Source: JAUIAI01 sp050633665 (lineage in GTDB: Bacteria; Pseudomonadota; Gammaproteobacteria; Burkholderiales; Burkholderiaceae_E). Taken from it: a DNA stretch of 64,000 bases. The translations under genes and the position numbers were made by a program. The stretch lies in assembly GCA_050633665.1 (NCBI GenBank), contig JBOEGY010000007.1, positions 744,001 to 808,000 on the forward strand, written 5' to 3'. Within the stretch, counting starts at the first letter, position 1. Every line of letters starts with the position of its first letter. Positions 48,927 to 58,847 of the stretch are shown one piece after another. The notes below the pieces were generated by a model. It did no database searches. It saw only the letters and a program-made list of their open reading frames with translations, and was not told where the DNA came from.

Positions 48927-51004
48927 ACTGACTCCCGCAGCGGCGCTGCCTTGAACAAGACCAGCGTCAGGATGTCATATGAAGCAACCACTTCCTCATC
49001 CTGATTGCGAACCTCTACATCCCAGACCACGACCCCTTGTTGCTGCTGGCCCTGGCGCGCCGCACGCGGTGTCTTACGCTTGCAAGTCAGGCGGGCTCGA
49101 ATCGTATCGCCAATACCGACGGGTTTGACGAAACGCAAGGTGTCCAAACCATAGTTCGCAAGCACCGGACCGGGTGCGGGGGAAACGAACAGACCCGCAG
49201 CCGCTGACAAAACAAAATAGCCATGTGCAATTCGCTTTCCAAACTGCGATTCGCGAGCCGCAATCTCATCAAAGTGCATATAGAAAAAATCACCTGACAG
49301 ACAGCCAAAATTCACCAGGTCTGCCTCGCTGACGGTTCGGCGGTGCGTCAACAGCGAGTCTCCGATACCAAGCTCATCAAAGTGTTTTCTGAACGGATGA
49401 ACCTCAGACTCACTGACCGGCGCGCCGCGCACATATTCGCTGGTAATCGCGCCGAGCATTTCGGGCGACCCCTGAATCGCAGTGCGCTGCATATAGTGTT
49501 TGACAGCCCGGATACCCCCCAGTTCTTCCCCGCCACCGGCCCGGCCGGGGCCCCCGTGATTCAGCATCGGAAGCGGCGACCCATGACCGGTGGATTCAGG
49601 ACCGGATTGCCCGTTCAAAACCAGCAGACGGCCATGGTAGGCAGCCGCTCGGGTCACCGCTTTCAGCGCCAGCTCAGGCGACGCCGTCACCAGGGTACTG
49701 ACCAGCGAGCCGCCACCCCATGCCATCATGTCGAGCGCATGATCGAACTGCTCATACGGCATCAGCGTCACCACCGGCCCGAAAGCTTCGAGCTGATTGG
49801 CCAGCCGGTCTGGCCCCGGCGTCTGGTCTATCAGCAGCGTCGGCGCAAAAAAAGCATCCGGCTCAACGCCTGGCGCAAGGGTTACGGCGGCCTCAGGCCC
49901 GCCCGTATAGCAGTCGCACTCGGTCAGCAACTGATCGACTTGCCTGGCCACCGAGTCACGCTGGCTCTTGCTGACCAACGCGCCCATCGTCACAGTCTCG
50001 CTGCGCGGGTCACCCACCACGATGGCATCCAGCTTGCTGCGCAGGGCTTCGGCCAGCGGAGTCAGCAATGCCGCAGGCATCATGACGCGGCGAATGGCGG
50101 TGCACTTCTGCCCGGCCTTCACCGTCATTTCCTGAATGATCTCGGTCACCGCAAGCTCAAACTCAATCTGCCCGGCCTGTACGTCCGGAGCAATCAGCAA
50201 AGCATTGAGGGAATCTGCCTCAACATTGAGAGGCACGCCTTTTTCGGTGACCGAACCATGCTGGCGAAGCATGTTCGCGGTTTGAGCAGAGCCCGTGAAA
50301 GTGAGCACGTCACCAGACTCCAGCGAGTCGAGCAGACTGTCTGGCGGCCCGACCAGCAATTGCAGGGCGCAAGGCGGCAGCAGCTCACTCTCAACCATCA
50401 GCCGGACACAATGCTCGGTCAGATAACTGGTGGCCGTTGCCGGCTTGAACAGGCACGGCATACCCGCCAGAAATGCCGGGGCGAATTTCTCCAGCATGCC
50501 CCATACCGGGAAATTGAACGCATTTATATGAACGGCCACGCCGGGTCTGGGTACCAGCACATGAGTTCCGGCGAACCCGCCCTTCTTACTGAGCGGCATC
50601 ACCGGCCCTTCATGCCAGATCTGACCGGGCGGCAATTCAGCCGCCCCCATCGAAGCATAGGCGAACAGAGTCCCTATTCCCCCTTCGATATCGACCGCGC
50701 TGTCACTGCGGGTCGCACCGGTATGGGTGGACAGTTCGTACAGCGATTCCTTGTGGCCGGACAAGTATTTGGCGAGATCTTTCAGCCGGGCTGCCCGGGC
50801 GGAAAATCCAAGCGCCGAGAGTTGCGCACGAGCATGCGCGCGTGCATAAGCCAGGGCCTCGCTGACGTCAGCGTCCTGCACTGCGGTATAGCCGATGTTC
50901 TGACCGGTAATCGCGCAAATGAGTGGCCGCTCGGGTTTGTCACCCCGCCAGTCACCCGCCAGATAGCTCTGAAAAATTCGATCTGCCAAGGAAGGCCCCG
51001 TCAA
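48923..51004 (-). CDS. paaZ: PaaZ-type bifunctional aldehyde dehydrogenase / enoyl-CoA hydratase
   Basis: The 693-residue protein has an N-terminal aldehyde dehydrogenase (1-520; HINAFNFPVWGMLEKFAP, LTFTGSAQTANM, GQKCTAIRRVM with the catalytic Cys) and a C-terminal MaoC-type hydratase (540-690; SGDFFYMHFDEIAARESQFGKRIAHGYFVLSAAAG in two parts). This is the organisation of PaaZ, which opens the oxepin-CoA ring and oxidises the resulting semialdehyde in aerobic phenylacetate degradation. Other paa genes are not in the window. The thioesterase gene is coupled downstream, and a LuxR-type regulator gene lies 45 bases upstream on the same strand. Confidence 0.92.
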   Translation of the reverse strand: MTGPSLADRIFQSYLAGDWRGDKPERPLICAITGQNIGYTAVQDADVSEALAYARAHARAQLSALGFSARAARLKDLAKYLSGHKESLYELSTHTGATRSDSAVDIEGGIGTLFAYASMGAAELPPGQIWHEGPVMPLSKKGGFAGTHVLVPRPGVAVHINAFNFPVWGMLEKFAPAFLAGMPCLFKPATATSYLTEHCVRLMVESELLPPCALQLLVGPPDSLLDSLESGDVLTFTGSAQTANMLRQHGSVTEKGVPLNVEADSLNALLIAPDVQAGQIEFELAVTEIIQEMTVKAGQKCTAIRRVMMPAALLTPLAEALRSKLDAIVVGDPRSETVTMGALVSKSQRDSVARQVDQLLTECDCYTGGPEAAVTLAPGVEPDAFFAPTLLIDQTPGPDRLANQLEAFGPVVTLMPYEQFDHALDMMAWGGGSLVSTLVTASPELALKAVTRAAAYHGRLLVLNGQSGPESTGHGSPLPMLNHGGPGRAGGGEELGGIRAVKHYMQRTAIQGSPEMLGAITSEYVRGAPVSESEVHPFRKHFDELGIGDSLLTHRRTVSEADLVNFGCLSGDFFYMHFDEIAARESQFGKRIAHGYFVLSAAAGLFVSPAPGPVLANYGLDTLRFVKPVGIGDTIRARLTCKRKTPRAARQGQQQQGVVVWDVEVRNQDEEVVASYDILTLVLFKAAPLRESV

Positions 51005-51049
51005 TTGATTAAAGACGGGGAATTCTAGCCTTTTGGGCGGACCGGGCGC

Positions 51050-52168
51050 TTAACCCTCAAGGGCCAGCATCAAACGCACCAGATCAACCTGTCGTTTCAC
51101 ACCAGCTTTGCGTTTAGCGTTTTTCAGGTGAGAACGGACGGTCTCGACCGAACACTCACGCGCTTCTGCGATATTGGGGAGTTCATCACCTGCTGACAAG
51201 CGCCGAACCGTGTCGAGTTCTGCGCCGGTCCAACGATACATCTGATAGGCCGCCCGGGCCAGATCGGGTGCCGCCCGGGCTTCCGCCGATTTAAGCGTCA
51301 GCGCAAACCGGGCTGACGCCAGCGACAGGGTCGAGCCAATTTGCTCGAAGGGATGCAGCGCAAACTGGACCGAACCGACGCCAGGCAGACTTTCACGCTG
51401 ACGGGCGACCGCGCCGAATGCATTGCTGGCCAGACCATCGGAACTGATCAGCGCGCTCAGCCAGGCGCTGGCATTGTGGTTGCCAAACGCGAGCGACTTG
51501 CCGTTGTCAATAACCGCCCCGGCCTCGATCAGATCAGAAGCCTTCTGGTTGCATAAGACAAGCCCGCCATAAGCATTAAGCAAAAAAACTGCCCCTTGAT
51601 CATCGCCAAGCCCTGAGGCGCGGCTGAGCGCATTGGCAACCCCGATCTGCTCGTGAGTGCGAAGCCGCCGGGCTGTCAATTCCAGCAAGTCATAGGCGAC
51701 AGGTTCAAAATTGCCCTCATCGACACCCCGATAAATATGTAAGCCGTAAATACTGGCATGGGGCGCATCAGGACGAATCCAGGCAGAGCGAGTCCAGCGC
51801 ATTTGATTCGGCGCCGCATAATCCCGGTAATACTCGGTCTTGGTCAGCTCTTCATCCGAGACCAGATCTTCGCCCCGATAGACGCAGAATTTTCCACGTG
51901 CAGGCATCTGGGTCGCTTCGAAACGCGGGTCTATATAGCGGAAATAACTATGCCATTGCTCGGCCGCGAGATCGCTGATACCGTCGGCAATCCATAGCCG
52001 GCCCTTTGGTCTTGGCGTCAGCGCGACCAACGCGCCACGTGAAGCCCCTGTTGCCGCGATAACGGCTTTCAGAAACTGCGGCCAGTGGTTCGCGTCCTGA
52101 ATCGCTTCTGCCAATTCATCGAGCACGACCAAGCCTGTCGCCCCGACGTCCCTTGTGTAGATCTCCAT
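51050..52168 (-). CDS. LuxR-type HTH transcriptional regulator
   Basis: The 372-residue protein has a long N-terminal region of about 300 residues that may bind a ligand or be PAS-like (FRYIDPRFEATQMPARGKF; TEYYRDYAAPNQMRWTRSAW), and a C-terminal LuxR-type helix-turn-helix (LSAGDELPNIAEARECSVETVRSHLKNAKRKAG). Proteins with this layout bind DNA in response to unknown ligands and often sit next to catabolic genes. Placement 45 bases ahead of paaZ on the same strand suggests control of ring-degradation genes, but no palindromic operator could be identified in the 524-base upstream gap. Confidence 0.85.
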   Translation of the reverse strand: MEIYTRDVGATGLVVLDELAEAIQDANHWPQFLKAVIAATGASRGALVALTPRPKGRLWIADGISDLAAEQWHSYFRYIDPRFEATQMPARGKFCVYRGEDLVSDEELTKTEYYRDYAAPNQMRWTRSAWIRPDAPHASIYGLHIYRGVDEGNFEPVAYDLLELTARRLRTHEQIGVANALSRASGLGDDQGAVFLLNAYGGLVLCNQKASDLIEAGAVIDNGKSLAFGNHNASAWLSALISSDGLASNAFGAVARQRESLPGVGSVQFALHPFEQIGSTLSLASARFALTLKSAEARAAPDLARAAYQMYRWTGAELDTVRRLSAGDELPNIAEARECSVETVRSHLKNAKRKAGVKRQVDLVRLMLALEG

Positions 52169-52692
52169 TCCTGAATACTTTTTTAAGTCCTGCTTCTGGT
52201 GCTACAGATCCGTTGGGCCGGCCAGAACCTATCCCTTTGGCAAATTTAGCGGGCGAGGCACCGGCATCAATCTGGTGTGCAAGTGCCATCTTCTCCCTTC
52301 CTACAGGAATTCTGGCAACAACACGGATCGCTCGCATCACCCGATATGACTAGTTAAGCGAGGTGCATTTTCACGATGTAGAGGATTTAACAAAACCGGA
52401 CATCAATCCCCCCTTTAATGGGGAGGCAATTTGGGTCGGCGGCGACTAGACATCGGTTTTTTAACAGTCGTAAACAATCCCCCTGTGGCCGACAAGGCGA
52501 TTTCCGGAACGCTCGATGGTGAGCTTATGTAACTCGCTTCAAGAACGGCTGGATTTTCCCTCTGTTTGTCCGGTCGTACCGCTCATTCGCCAGACCCTGC
52601 CAATCATCGGCCGAACTGTCTCTTTTTGCGCCGTCCGGCTTTACCGTCGCTCTTTCGTTCTGCTTTGAATTTGACTGCGAGAGGCTACGATA
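52169..52692. other. Intergenic region between the LuxR-type gene and the DUF1800 gene
   Basis: The 524-base gap between divergent genes contains an inverted repeat CCCC-cttTAAt-GGGG near 52411-52425 and another C-run near 52483. Short open frames on both strands at 52116-52353 have no coding features. A GAGAGG ribosome site lies before the ATG at 52693. No promoter can be assigned with confidence. Confidence 0.5.
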
Positions 52693-54417
52693 ATGAAGCG
52701 GCGTTCCCCTAGATTCACCCGGTCAAGGCTGGCCTTAACCGCATTCATGGCTCTGTGGCTCACCGCATGCGGCGGTAGCGGTTCAAACGAAGTGGCCTAC
52801 GAAAGCGGTGGCGGCACAACGATGCCGCCAACCGACGCCCCGGAAACAAAGTCTGAGTCGTACCGTTTCCTGAAGCAGGCGTCATTCGGGGCCAAAGACC
52901 TCGAAGCCGAAAATCTGCTGGAAGACGGATACCTGCGCTGGATTGAACATCAGTTCACCCGGCCAGTCACTCTGATGCGGCCCACGTTTGATCTGCAGCA
53001 GCGACTGAACCCGGACTCCCGACCGAGCGCGGACTGGATCTACGAATTATTCTGGAAGCATGCGGCACTGGGCGACGATCAACTGCGCCAGCGCGTGACA
53101 TTCGCCTTGTCGCAAATTTTTGTTGTGTCGTTGAGAGACGCGAACGTTTCCAAGTTTCCCAGGGGCGTCAGTGAGTATTACGACGTCTTGTCCAGAAACG
53201 CCTTCGAGAGTTATCGAAACCTGCTGCACGAAGTCACGGTCAACCCGATGATGGGCTTGTACCTGTCTCACCTGGGCAATGAGAACGGAGACCCCGAAAC
53301 AGGCCGGGTACCGGATGAGAACTTTGCCCGCGAAGTCATGCAGTTATTCAGCATTGGTCTGTACGAGCTGAATATTGATGGCAGCGTCAAGCTGGGTTCA
53401 GACGGCAAACCGATTGAGACATATACAACCGAAGATGTAGAAGGACTGGCCCGCGTGTTCACCGGACTAAGCTGGGCCGGGCCCGACCAGGAGCGCGGGA
53501 GATTCAAAGGGTGGATCAAAACAAATGATCGTGAGATCTACCCGATGCAGTCTTATCCGCAATACCACTCGGTATTGGAGAAGAAATTCCTCGGTACGGT
53601 TATTCCGGAAGGATCAACCGACGCCAGAGCGGATGTTGATATTGCGATAGATACGCTATTCAACCACCCGAATGTCGGCCCGTTTCTGGCGCGCCAATTG
53701 ATTCAAAGGCTGGTCACCAGCAACCCGTCGCCGGCTTACATTCAAAGGGTTGCCGAACAGTTCAACGACAACGGCGAAGGCATGCGCGGCGATATGCGGG
53801 CAGTTGTCCGGGCCATCTTGTTCGACGCCGAAGCGCGTGACCTGAGTGCGGCGGCACAACCTGGCGCCGGCAAGATTCGCGAGCCAATCCTGCGCTTTGC
53901 CGAATGGATGCGCGCTTTCCGGGTTTACTCAGGAACCGGTCGGTTCAGAGTCGGCAATACAGACGACGCCGGCAACCGACTGGGCCAGACCATTCTTCGC
54001 TCGCCCTCGGTCTTCAACTTTTACCGCCCGGGATACGTACCGCCCAACACACCGATTGCCGACGCCTCCATGGTCTCCCCGGAGATGCAGATCACCCATG
54101 AAACCTCGGTTGCCGGCTGGCTGAACATGATGCGCACAGTCGTGCAGTCCGGCTACGGCAAAAACCGCGAGGTAAAAGCCAACTATCAGATCGAGCTGAG
54201 TCTGGTCGACGATCCGGCAGAGCTCATTGAACGCCTGAACGTCATCTTGTTGAACGGCACCATGTCCAACGGGTTACGCAGTCGTCTCAGCGAGGCTCTT
54301 CTGTCACGTTCGATCGAACATAAGAACCCGGTTACCGCGGCGCGATATCGCAACGAACGCGTCTATATGGCCGTCTACCTGACGATGGCTTCTCCCGAAT
54401 TTGCTGTTCTCAAATAA
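52693..54417 (+). CDS. DUF1800 family lipoprotein
   Basis: The 574-residue protein has a lipoprotein-type signal (LALTAFMALWLTACGGSG). The DUF1800 body follows: RFLKQASFGAKDLEAENLLEDGYLRWI, FWKHAALGDDQLRQRVTFALSQIF, YYDVLSRNAFESYRNLLHEVTVNPMMGLYL and ENFAREVMQLFSIGLYELN, ending with the FNFYRPGYVPP segment. DUF1800 proteins always travel with DUF1501 proteins, as here; the pair is exported and of unknown biochemical role, possibly in cell-surface or polysaccharide processes. The partner gene starts nine bases downstream. Confidence 0.93.
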   Translation: MKRRSPRFTRSRLALTAFMALWLTACGGSGSNEVAYESGGGTTMPPTDAPETKSESYRFLKQASFGAKDLEAENLLEDGYLRWIEHQFTRPVTLMRPTFDLQQRLNPDSRPSADWIYELFWKHAALGDDQLRQRVTFALSQIFVVSLRDANVSKFPRGVSEYYDVLSRNAFESYRNLLHEVTVNPMMGLYLSHLGNENGDPETGRVPDENFAREVMQLFSIGLYELNIDGSVKLGSDGKPIETYTTEDVEGLARVFTGLSWAGPDQERGRFKGWIKTNDREIYPMQSYPQYHSVLEKKFLGTVIPEGSTDARADVDIAIDTLFNHPNVGPFLARQLIQRLVTSNPSPAYIQRVAEQFNDNGEGMRGDMRAVVRAILFDAEARDLSAAAQPGAGKIREPILRFAEWMRAFRVYSGTGRFRVGNTDDAGNRLGQTILRSPSVFNFYRPGYVPPNTPIADASMVSPEMQITHETSVAGWLNMMRTVVQSGYGKNREVKANYQIELSLVDDPAELIERLNVILLNGTMSNGLRSRLSEALLSRSIEHKNPVTAARYRNERVYMAVYLTMASPEFAVLK

Positions 54418-54426
54418 GGAACTGAG

Positions 54427-55848
54427 ATGACTCGCGCTTACCCCAGGAATTCCTCTCGCCGTGCCTTTCTGAGAACGGCTTCGCTCGCCTCGGCCGCAGG
54501 CTATACAGCTGCACCGTTCGCGCTGAATCTGGCGTCGGTTGGGGCTGCAGCTGCGCAAAGTGCGAGCGATTACCGGGCGCTAGTGTGCGTCTTTCTGTTA
54601 GGCGGGAACGATCATGGCAATACGGTGCTGGCGACTGATGAAGCGTCCTGGCAGTCATACAATTTCTTGCGCCCCGGCAACGGCATTGGCTTACCGGCTG
54701 TTGGCGAATCAGGCGGCGTCTTGCCGATCAACCCGCTGACGCCGCAAACCAATCGCAGCTTTGCGCTCCATCCGGCGCTTGCTCCCATAAAATCCCTGTT
54801 CGACGCAGGTCAGGCAGCCGTCGTTGCCAATGTCGGCCCGCTGATCGAGCCGCTGAGCAAAACTGACTTCCGCAACAAAACAGGTCAGAGACCTCCGAAA
54901 CTGTTCTCTCACAACGACCAGCAATCCATCTGGCAGGCTTACGCGCCGGAAGGCGCGCGCTACGGCTGGGGTGGTCGCATGGGCGATCTATTCGCCAGCA
55001 TGAACGCCGCCCAGACATTCACTTGCATGTCGACCAGCGGCAATGCCGTCTGGCTCGCCGGCCAGGACACGATTCCCTACCGGGTCAGCAATAACGGCGC
55101 GACCGAAATCAGTGGGCTATCGGGGCGTTTGTATGGCTCAACCCGTGCGTCCGAACTGATGCATCAAATCGTGACCGAAAGCTCCGCCAATCTGTTTGAA
55201 CGATCCTATGCCGGGGTCACTCAGCGAGCAATAGACGCGCAAGTCACCCTGAACAACGGCATGATCGATGCTGACTCACTGCCCGCTGTCCCGGTATTGC
55301 CCAACAACGGCGGCCAGAACCGACTGGCCGCGCAACTGGCGGCAGTCGCGCGAATCATCGGCGGCAGGAGCACCTTGGGCGCACGCCGTCAGGTCTTTTA
55401 TGTATCCGTGGGCGGCTATGATTTTCACAGCCAGCAAATCACGAACCAGGGCAATAAGCTCGCCGAACTCGCGCAGGCAATAGAACACTTTCAGACGTTG
55501 CTGGCGACACCGGAAGTCAATGCCGTCAACGAGACAACTTTATTCACCGCTTCTGATTTTGGCCGCACGATGGCCAGCAATGGTGACGGTACCGACCACG
55601 GCTGGGGATCACATCATTTTGTTGTGGGCGGCGCAGTCAACGGCGGTGATATCTACGGCCGCTTCCCGGAAACTGCCAGCGATGGTGGCGATGATGTTGG
55701 CCGGGGTCGGCTGCTGCCGCAGATATCGGTAGACCAATACGGCGCAACCCTGGCCAAATGGTTTGGTGTCAGTAACAGCATGTTGGCTGACATTTTTCCG
55801 AATCTGGGGAATTTCGGATCGGCACAAGACCTTGGATTTATGGCTTGA
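54427..55848 (+). CDS. DUF1501 family Tat-exported protein
   Basis: The 473-residue protein begins with a twin-arginine signal (SSRRAFLRTASLASAAGYTA) ending near AAAAQS. The DUF1501 core is evident: RALVCVFLLGGNDHGNTVLATDE, FALHPALAPIKSLFDAGQAAVVANVGPL, FSHNDQQSIWQ and, near the end, FTASDFGRTMASNGDGTDHGWGSHHFVVGGAV. This is an alkaline-phosphatase-superfamily-like fold with conserved His/Asp residues that may bind metal. It is paired with the DUF1800 gene upstream. It converges on the amine oxidase gene with a 16-base gap and no clear terminator. Confidence 0.94.
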   Translation: MTRAYPRNSSRRAFLRTASLASAAGYTAAPFALNLASVGAAAAQSASDYRALVCVFLLGGNDHGNTVLATDEASWQSYNFLRPGNGIGLPAVGESGGVLPINPLTPQTNRSFALHPALAPIKSLFDAGQAAVVANVGPLIEPLSKTDFRNKTGQRPPKLFSHNDQQSIWQAYAPEGARYGWGGRMGDLFASMNAAQTFTCMSTSGNAVWLAGQDTIPYRVSNNGATEISGLSGRLYGSTRASELMHQIVTESSANLFERSYAGVTQRAIDAQVTLNNGMIDADSLPAVPVLPNNGGQNRLAAQLAAVARIIGGRSTLGARRQVFYVSVGGYDFHSQQITNQGNKLAELAQAIEHFQTLLATPEVNAVNETTLFTASDFGRTMASNGDGTDHGWGSHHFVVGGAVNGGDIYGRFPETASDGGDDVGRGRLLPQISVDQYGATLAKWFGVSNSMLADIFPNLGNFGSAQDLGFMA

Positions 55849-55864
55849 GCCAATCCTTGCTTCC

Positions 55865-57904
55865 CTAAGGCTTTTGCGCAGGTGATCGAATCGTTGCCGC
55901 CGGGTTATTGGCAAAGAAATTGAAAGGCACCAGCTTGATGCCTTTCCACATGGTTGACATTACAGGCCAGTCTTCCATGCGCGGCACATGGTGAAACCCC
56001 ATCGTGTACCAGGTGACAATATCGGTATTGGCGATCGGCCGGTCAGCCTTGACCCAGTTGGGGAGCGAGTCAGCTCCAGTACTGCCAAACGCGAGTTCGC
56101 CTCCGGCATAACGCTGACTCGGATCGTATGCCGTGTTCCAGATACTGTAGTCGATATAACCGTTGCGTTTCATTGGCGGGTCGTTGAGCGTGTCCAGCGG
56201 GCCATACGCCACTGAGTTGTCCGGCATCACCATATAGCCGGGATGATGGCCCAGGCTGCTCGTCACGTTGTGATTCATGACGTGATACATCGCCGGCGTT
56301 GCCGGGTTAATTCGGTAACGCCCTTGCAGTTCGGTTTTGGCAGGCTGTTTCTCGACCACCCAATACGAACGACGAGGGGCGTCCTGAGCCGGTTTACCCG
56401 CAACCAGCGCCGAACGCATAAACGTGTTGTCCGGGCCGTCAATATCGAAGTCAAGCCTGAAGTTGAAAAAATGATCATGATTGGGCGCGACCAGATTTGG
56501 CGCGATCAAGGTGCCGTAGCGGGTATCCTGGGCGGCGGTCGGATCAGTCATTGATTGGGCCGCGACACCTTTAACCGCGTCCAGGCCGGTAGATCCAACC
56601 ATAATATCCAGTCGGCCATTCTGGTGAAAAACATAGTCAATCAGGTAGTCGTAGTTCCCCACTTCGGAGGCCGAACGAAACACCAGTTCGGTTGCCAGCC
56701 GCCCTTCGGCTGGCGTAAATTGATTTTCCCCTTGGGCAAAGATTTCGAAGTGGCGCCAGGACGGGTCACCGATACTGCGCTCGAAAACACAGATAGCGCC
56801 AGGGATTTCAAGTGGCTTGCCATCATCCTGGTGCATCACCGCCGGTAAAAACGTGGCATAAGCCGGGCAGTCGATACCGGGCCGCAACGGCGACATGAAG
56901 ATGCCGAAACCGTACTCGCCGCTATCCATATAAGTTCGCCAATACCATCCCTCGCCCGGATCCATATAAGGGACAAACACCTCGGACAAATGCGCCTGAT
57001 AGAGCACCGGTCGCCAGGATTCATTGTCACGAACCTGGATGTCCGACAAGACGACCCCAGGTCGTTTGTCGGTCCGATAACGAAACTGCCACATGTCCCA
57101 GCTGATATGCGCGCCATCGACTTTGAAATTGGGCCCGCCCTCCTGGCTCAAGACCGCAGGGTTAGCCGGCGCTCGTAACTGACCAAAACGCTCTTCGAGT
57201 TCGGCATCGGTATAACCCCAAGGATCCTGAGGCACTGGTACGACGCCTTCATCAACAACCTCGACAACCGAGTTTCTTTCTACATCGACGACCGCAAACA
57301 AGCCTTCAATGGGTTTGGCATAGAAATTCGAGCCCGTTGGATTGACATAACAAGGCACCTTCATGATGCGCCGACCGTCGAGCGCAGACCCCGGAAACGT
57401 GCCGGCAGTCAATGGCAGGCAGAAGACGTCGTCAGGCTTGAGTTCACGCTTGGCAAGACTGTTGACAAACGTCGGGCTGCTCAGTGCCAATTCCATGGAT
57501 CCGAGAAATTCTTCCAGCAGAATCATCGGCTGGCCGGCCAGCGGCGCCACGCTGGCGACCCGGGCCTCGCTCAGGTCAACGACCGCTTTCTGACTCTTGC
57601 CAGCCTCTTTGAAATGCACTGTCGCCTGACGTGACACCGGCTGGCCGGCTGACCAGGCGAGAACCGCTTCCTTGGGCGGCTCAAGCAACTCAATGAGCGC
57701 ATACCGGGACTTATCGCTGGCCAGCTGCGAGCTGCGCAAGACTTCACCTACCTGCGTGATTTCTGCGGGAGTCAGGCCATCCAGTGGATGAGCCGACTCC
57801 TGGGCTGCGCCAACCTGGGAAACCAACAGGCCGGCAACGGCGACAGCGCCGGTCAGGGCTTGACGCCACGGTTGCGATTTTCTGAATTCGTGAGACTGCA
57901 TCAT
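55865..57904 (-). CDS. Periplasmic copper amine oxidase
   Basis: ATG 57904 (next ATG 57901) is preferred because it puts a signal peptide at the N-terminus (QALTGAVAVAGLLVSQVGAAQ) and has GGAA upstream; the frame is open 24 codons further. The 679-residue product has the hallmarks of topaquinone enzymes: the catalytic base in YMDSGEYGFG, the TPQ precursor Tyr in SEVGNYDYLIDYVF, the copper HxH in NHDHFFNFRLD and the third His in MGFHHVPRMEDWPVM. It oxidises primary amines to aldehydes with release of ammonia and peroxide. Substrate is likely an aromatic or biogenic amine, which would suit the phenylacetate-type genes nearby. Confidence 0.93.
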   Translation of the reverse strand: MMQSHEFRKSQPWRQALTGAVAVAGLLVSQVGAAQESAHPLDGLTPAEITQVGEVLRSSQLASDKSRYALIELLEPPKEAVLAWSAGQPVSRQATVHFKEAGKSQKAVVDLSEARVASVAPLAGQPMILLEEFLGSMELALSSPTFVNSLAKRELKPDDVFCLPLTAGTFPGSALDGRRIMKVPCYVNPTGSNFYAKPIEGLFAVVDVERNSVVEVVDEGVVPVPQDPWGYTDAELEERFGQLRAPANPAVLSQEGGPNFKVDGAHISWDMWQFRYRTDKRPGVVLSDIQVRDNESWRPVLYQAHLSEVFVPYMDPGEGWYWRTYMDSGEYGFGIFMSPLRPGIDCPAYATFLPAVMHQDDGKPLEIPGAICVFERSIGDPSWRHFEIFAQGENQFTPAEGRLATELVFRSASEVGNYDYLIDYVFHQNGRLDIMVGSTGLDAVKGVAAQSMTDPTAAQDTRYGTLIAPNLVAPNHDHFFNFRLDFDIDGPDNTFMRSALVAGKPAQDAPRRSYWVVEKQPAKTELQGRYRINPATPAMYHVMNHNVTSSLGHHPGYMVMPDNSVAYGPLDTLNDPPMKRNGYIDYSIWNTAYDPSQRYAGGELAFGSTGADSLPNWVKADRPIANTDIVTWYTMGFHHVPRMEDWPVMSTMWKGIKLVPFNFFANNPAATIRSPAQKP

Positions 57905-58026
57905 CAGTTTCCAATCCATTGGGCAGGGAATCGTTACATTACTCCGCAATCGCGACATTCGACAACCGGCAGGCACCGAGACATAGTGCCTGCAAGAACC
58001 GACCGCTCTACTTTAAAATACCCTGG

Positions 58027-58839
58027 ATGAAAAGACCTCACTACCTGACTCACTCAAATCAATCCAGTTTGCCCGGCATCGGTGGTTTGCAGCGCCGCCG
58101 GTTCGACAAGGCCTTTGAACAAGGCGAATACGCCGGGCTATGCCGGGGCGTATTTGAATCTGCTCAGGCGGCGGCCGCACAAGCCCCTAAGTCTTTGCCG
58201 CTGGGCTATGACCACGACGGCCCCGCCGCGATGTACCGGGAACGACTCAAGAAAATTTACGCCAGCGACTATCCGATGATGCACTGGCTGGCTCGGGCGT
58301 TTGCAGACCAGTCAAAAACCGTCTTCGATCTGGGCGGCCATGTCGGCGTCAGTTATTACGCTTATCAGCGCTACCTCGACTACCCAGAGAATTTAACTTG
58401 GCAGGTCAACGATGTGCCGGCCGTCAATACACTGGGACGGGAGCTGGCACAAATGCTCGACGAACGTCGGGCCATTTCTTTTACAGATGATTTTTCGGGT
58501 GCGAACGGAACAGACATTGTGTTTACGTCGGGTTGTCTGCAATACCTGGAAGAATCACTGGCTCAAAAAATTGCAGGCCTGGCGCATCGTCCGCGCTGGG
58601 TTCTGGTTAACCTGTTACCGCTGCACAAGAGCAAAGCCTTCTGGACGGTTCAGAATATTGAAACAGCATTCTGCCCTTACCGAATCCAGCAATACGCCAG
58701 CTTCTTTGCTGACATGAAGGCGCAGGGCTACGAACTGTTGGACCAATGGGAAAACCCCGAGAAGCACTGCGAGATTGCGTTCGACCCCGAGCATAGTCTT
58801 GACCAGTACTACGGCGCAGCATTCCGACTTGCCAGTTGA
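58027..58839 (+). CDS. TIGR04325-type methyltransferase
   Basis: ATG 58027 gives 270 residues; the frame is open 36 codons upstream but those codons overlap the promoter side of the amine oxidase gene. The Rossmann motif is TVFDLGGHVGVSYYAY, with downstream VNDVPAVNTLGRELA and IVFTSGCLQYLEESLAQK, as in the TIGR04325 family often found near polysaccharide genes. It probably transfers a methyl group from S-adenosylmethionine to a sugar or lipid. It ends eight bases before the convergent PhzF-type gene. Confidence 0.8.
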   Translation: MKRPHYLTHSNQSSLPGIGGLQRRRFDKAFEQGEYAGLCRGVFESAQAAAAQAPKSLPLGYDHDGPAAMYRERLKKIYASDYPMMHWLARAFADQSKTVFDLGGHVGVSYYAYQRYLDYPENLTWQVNDVPAVNTLGRELAQMLDERRAISFTDDFSGANGTDIVFTSGCLQYLEESLAQKIAGLAHRPRWVLVNLLPLHKSKAFWTVQNIETAFCPYRIQQYASFFADMKAQGYELLDQWENPEKHCEIAFDPEHSLDQYYGAAFRLAS

Positions 58840-58847
58840 GCCCGGCG

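Noticed and set aside
49343..51028. 561-codon open frame on the plus strand opposite paaZ
   Set aside because: It is antisense to a gene with complete aldehyde dehydrogenase and MaoC motifs, has an unusually His/Arg/Gln-rich composition and no recognisable domain, so it is a shadow of codon bias.
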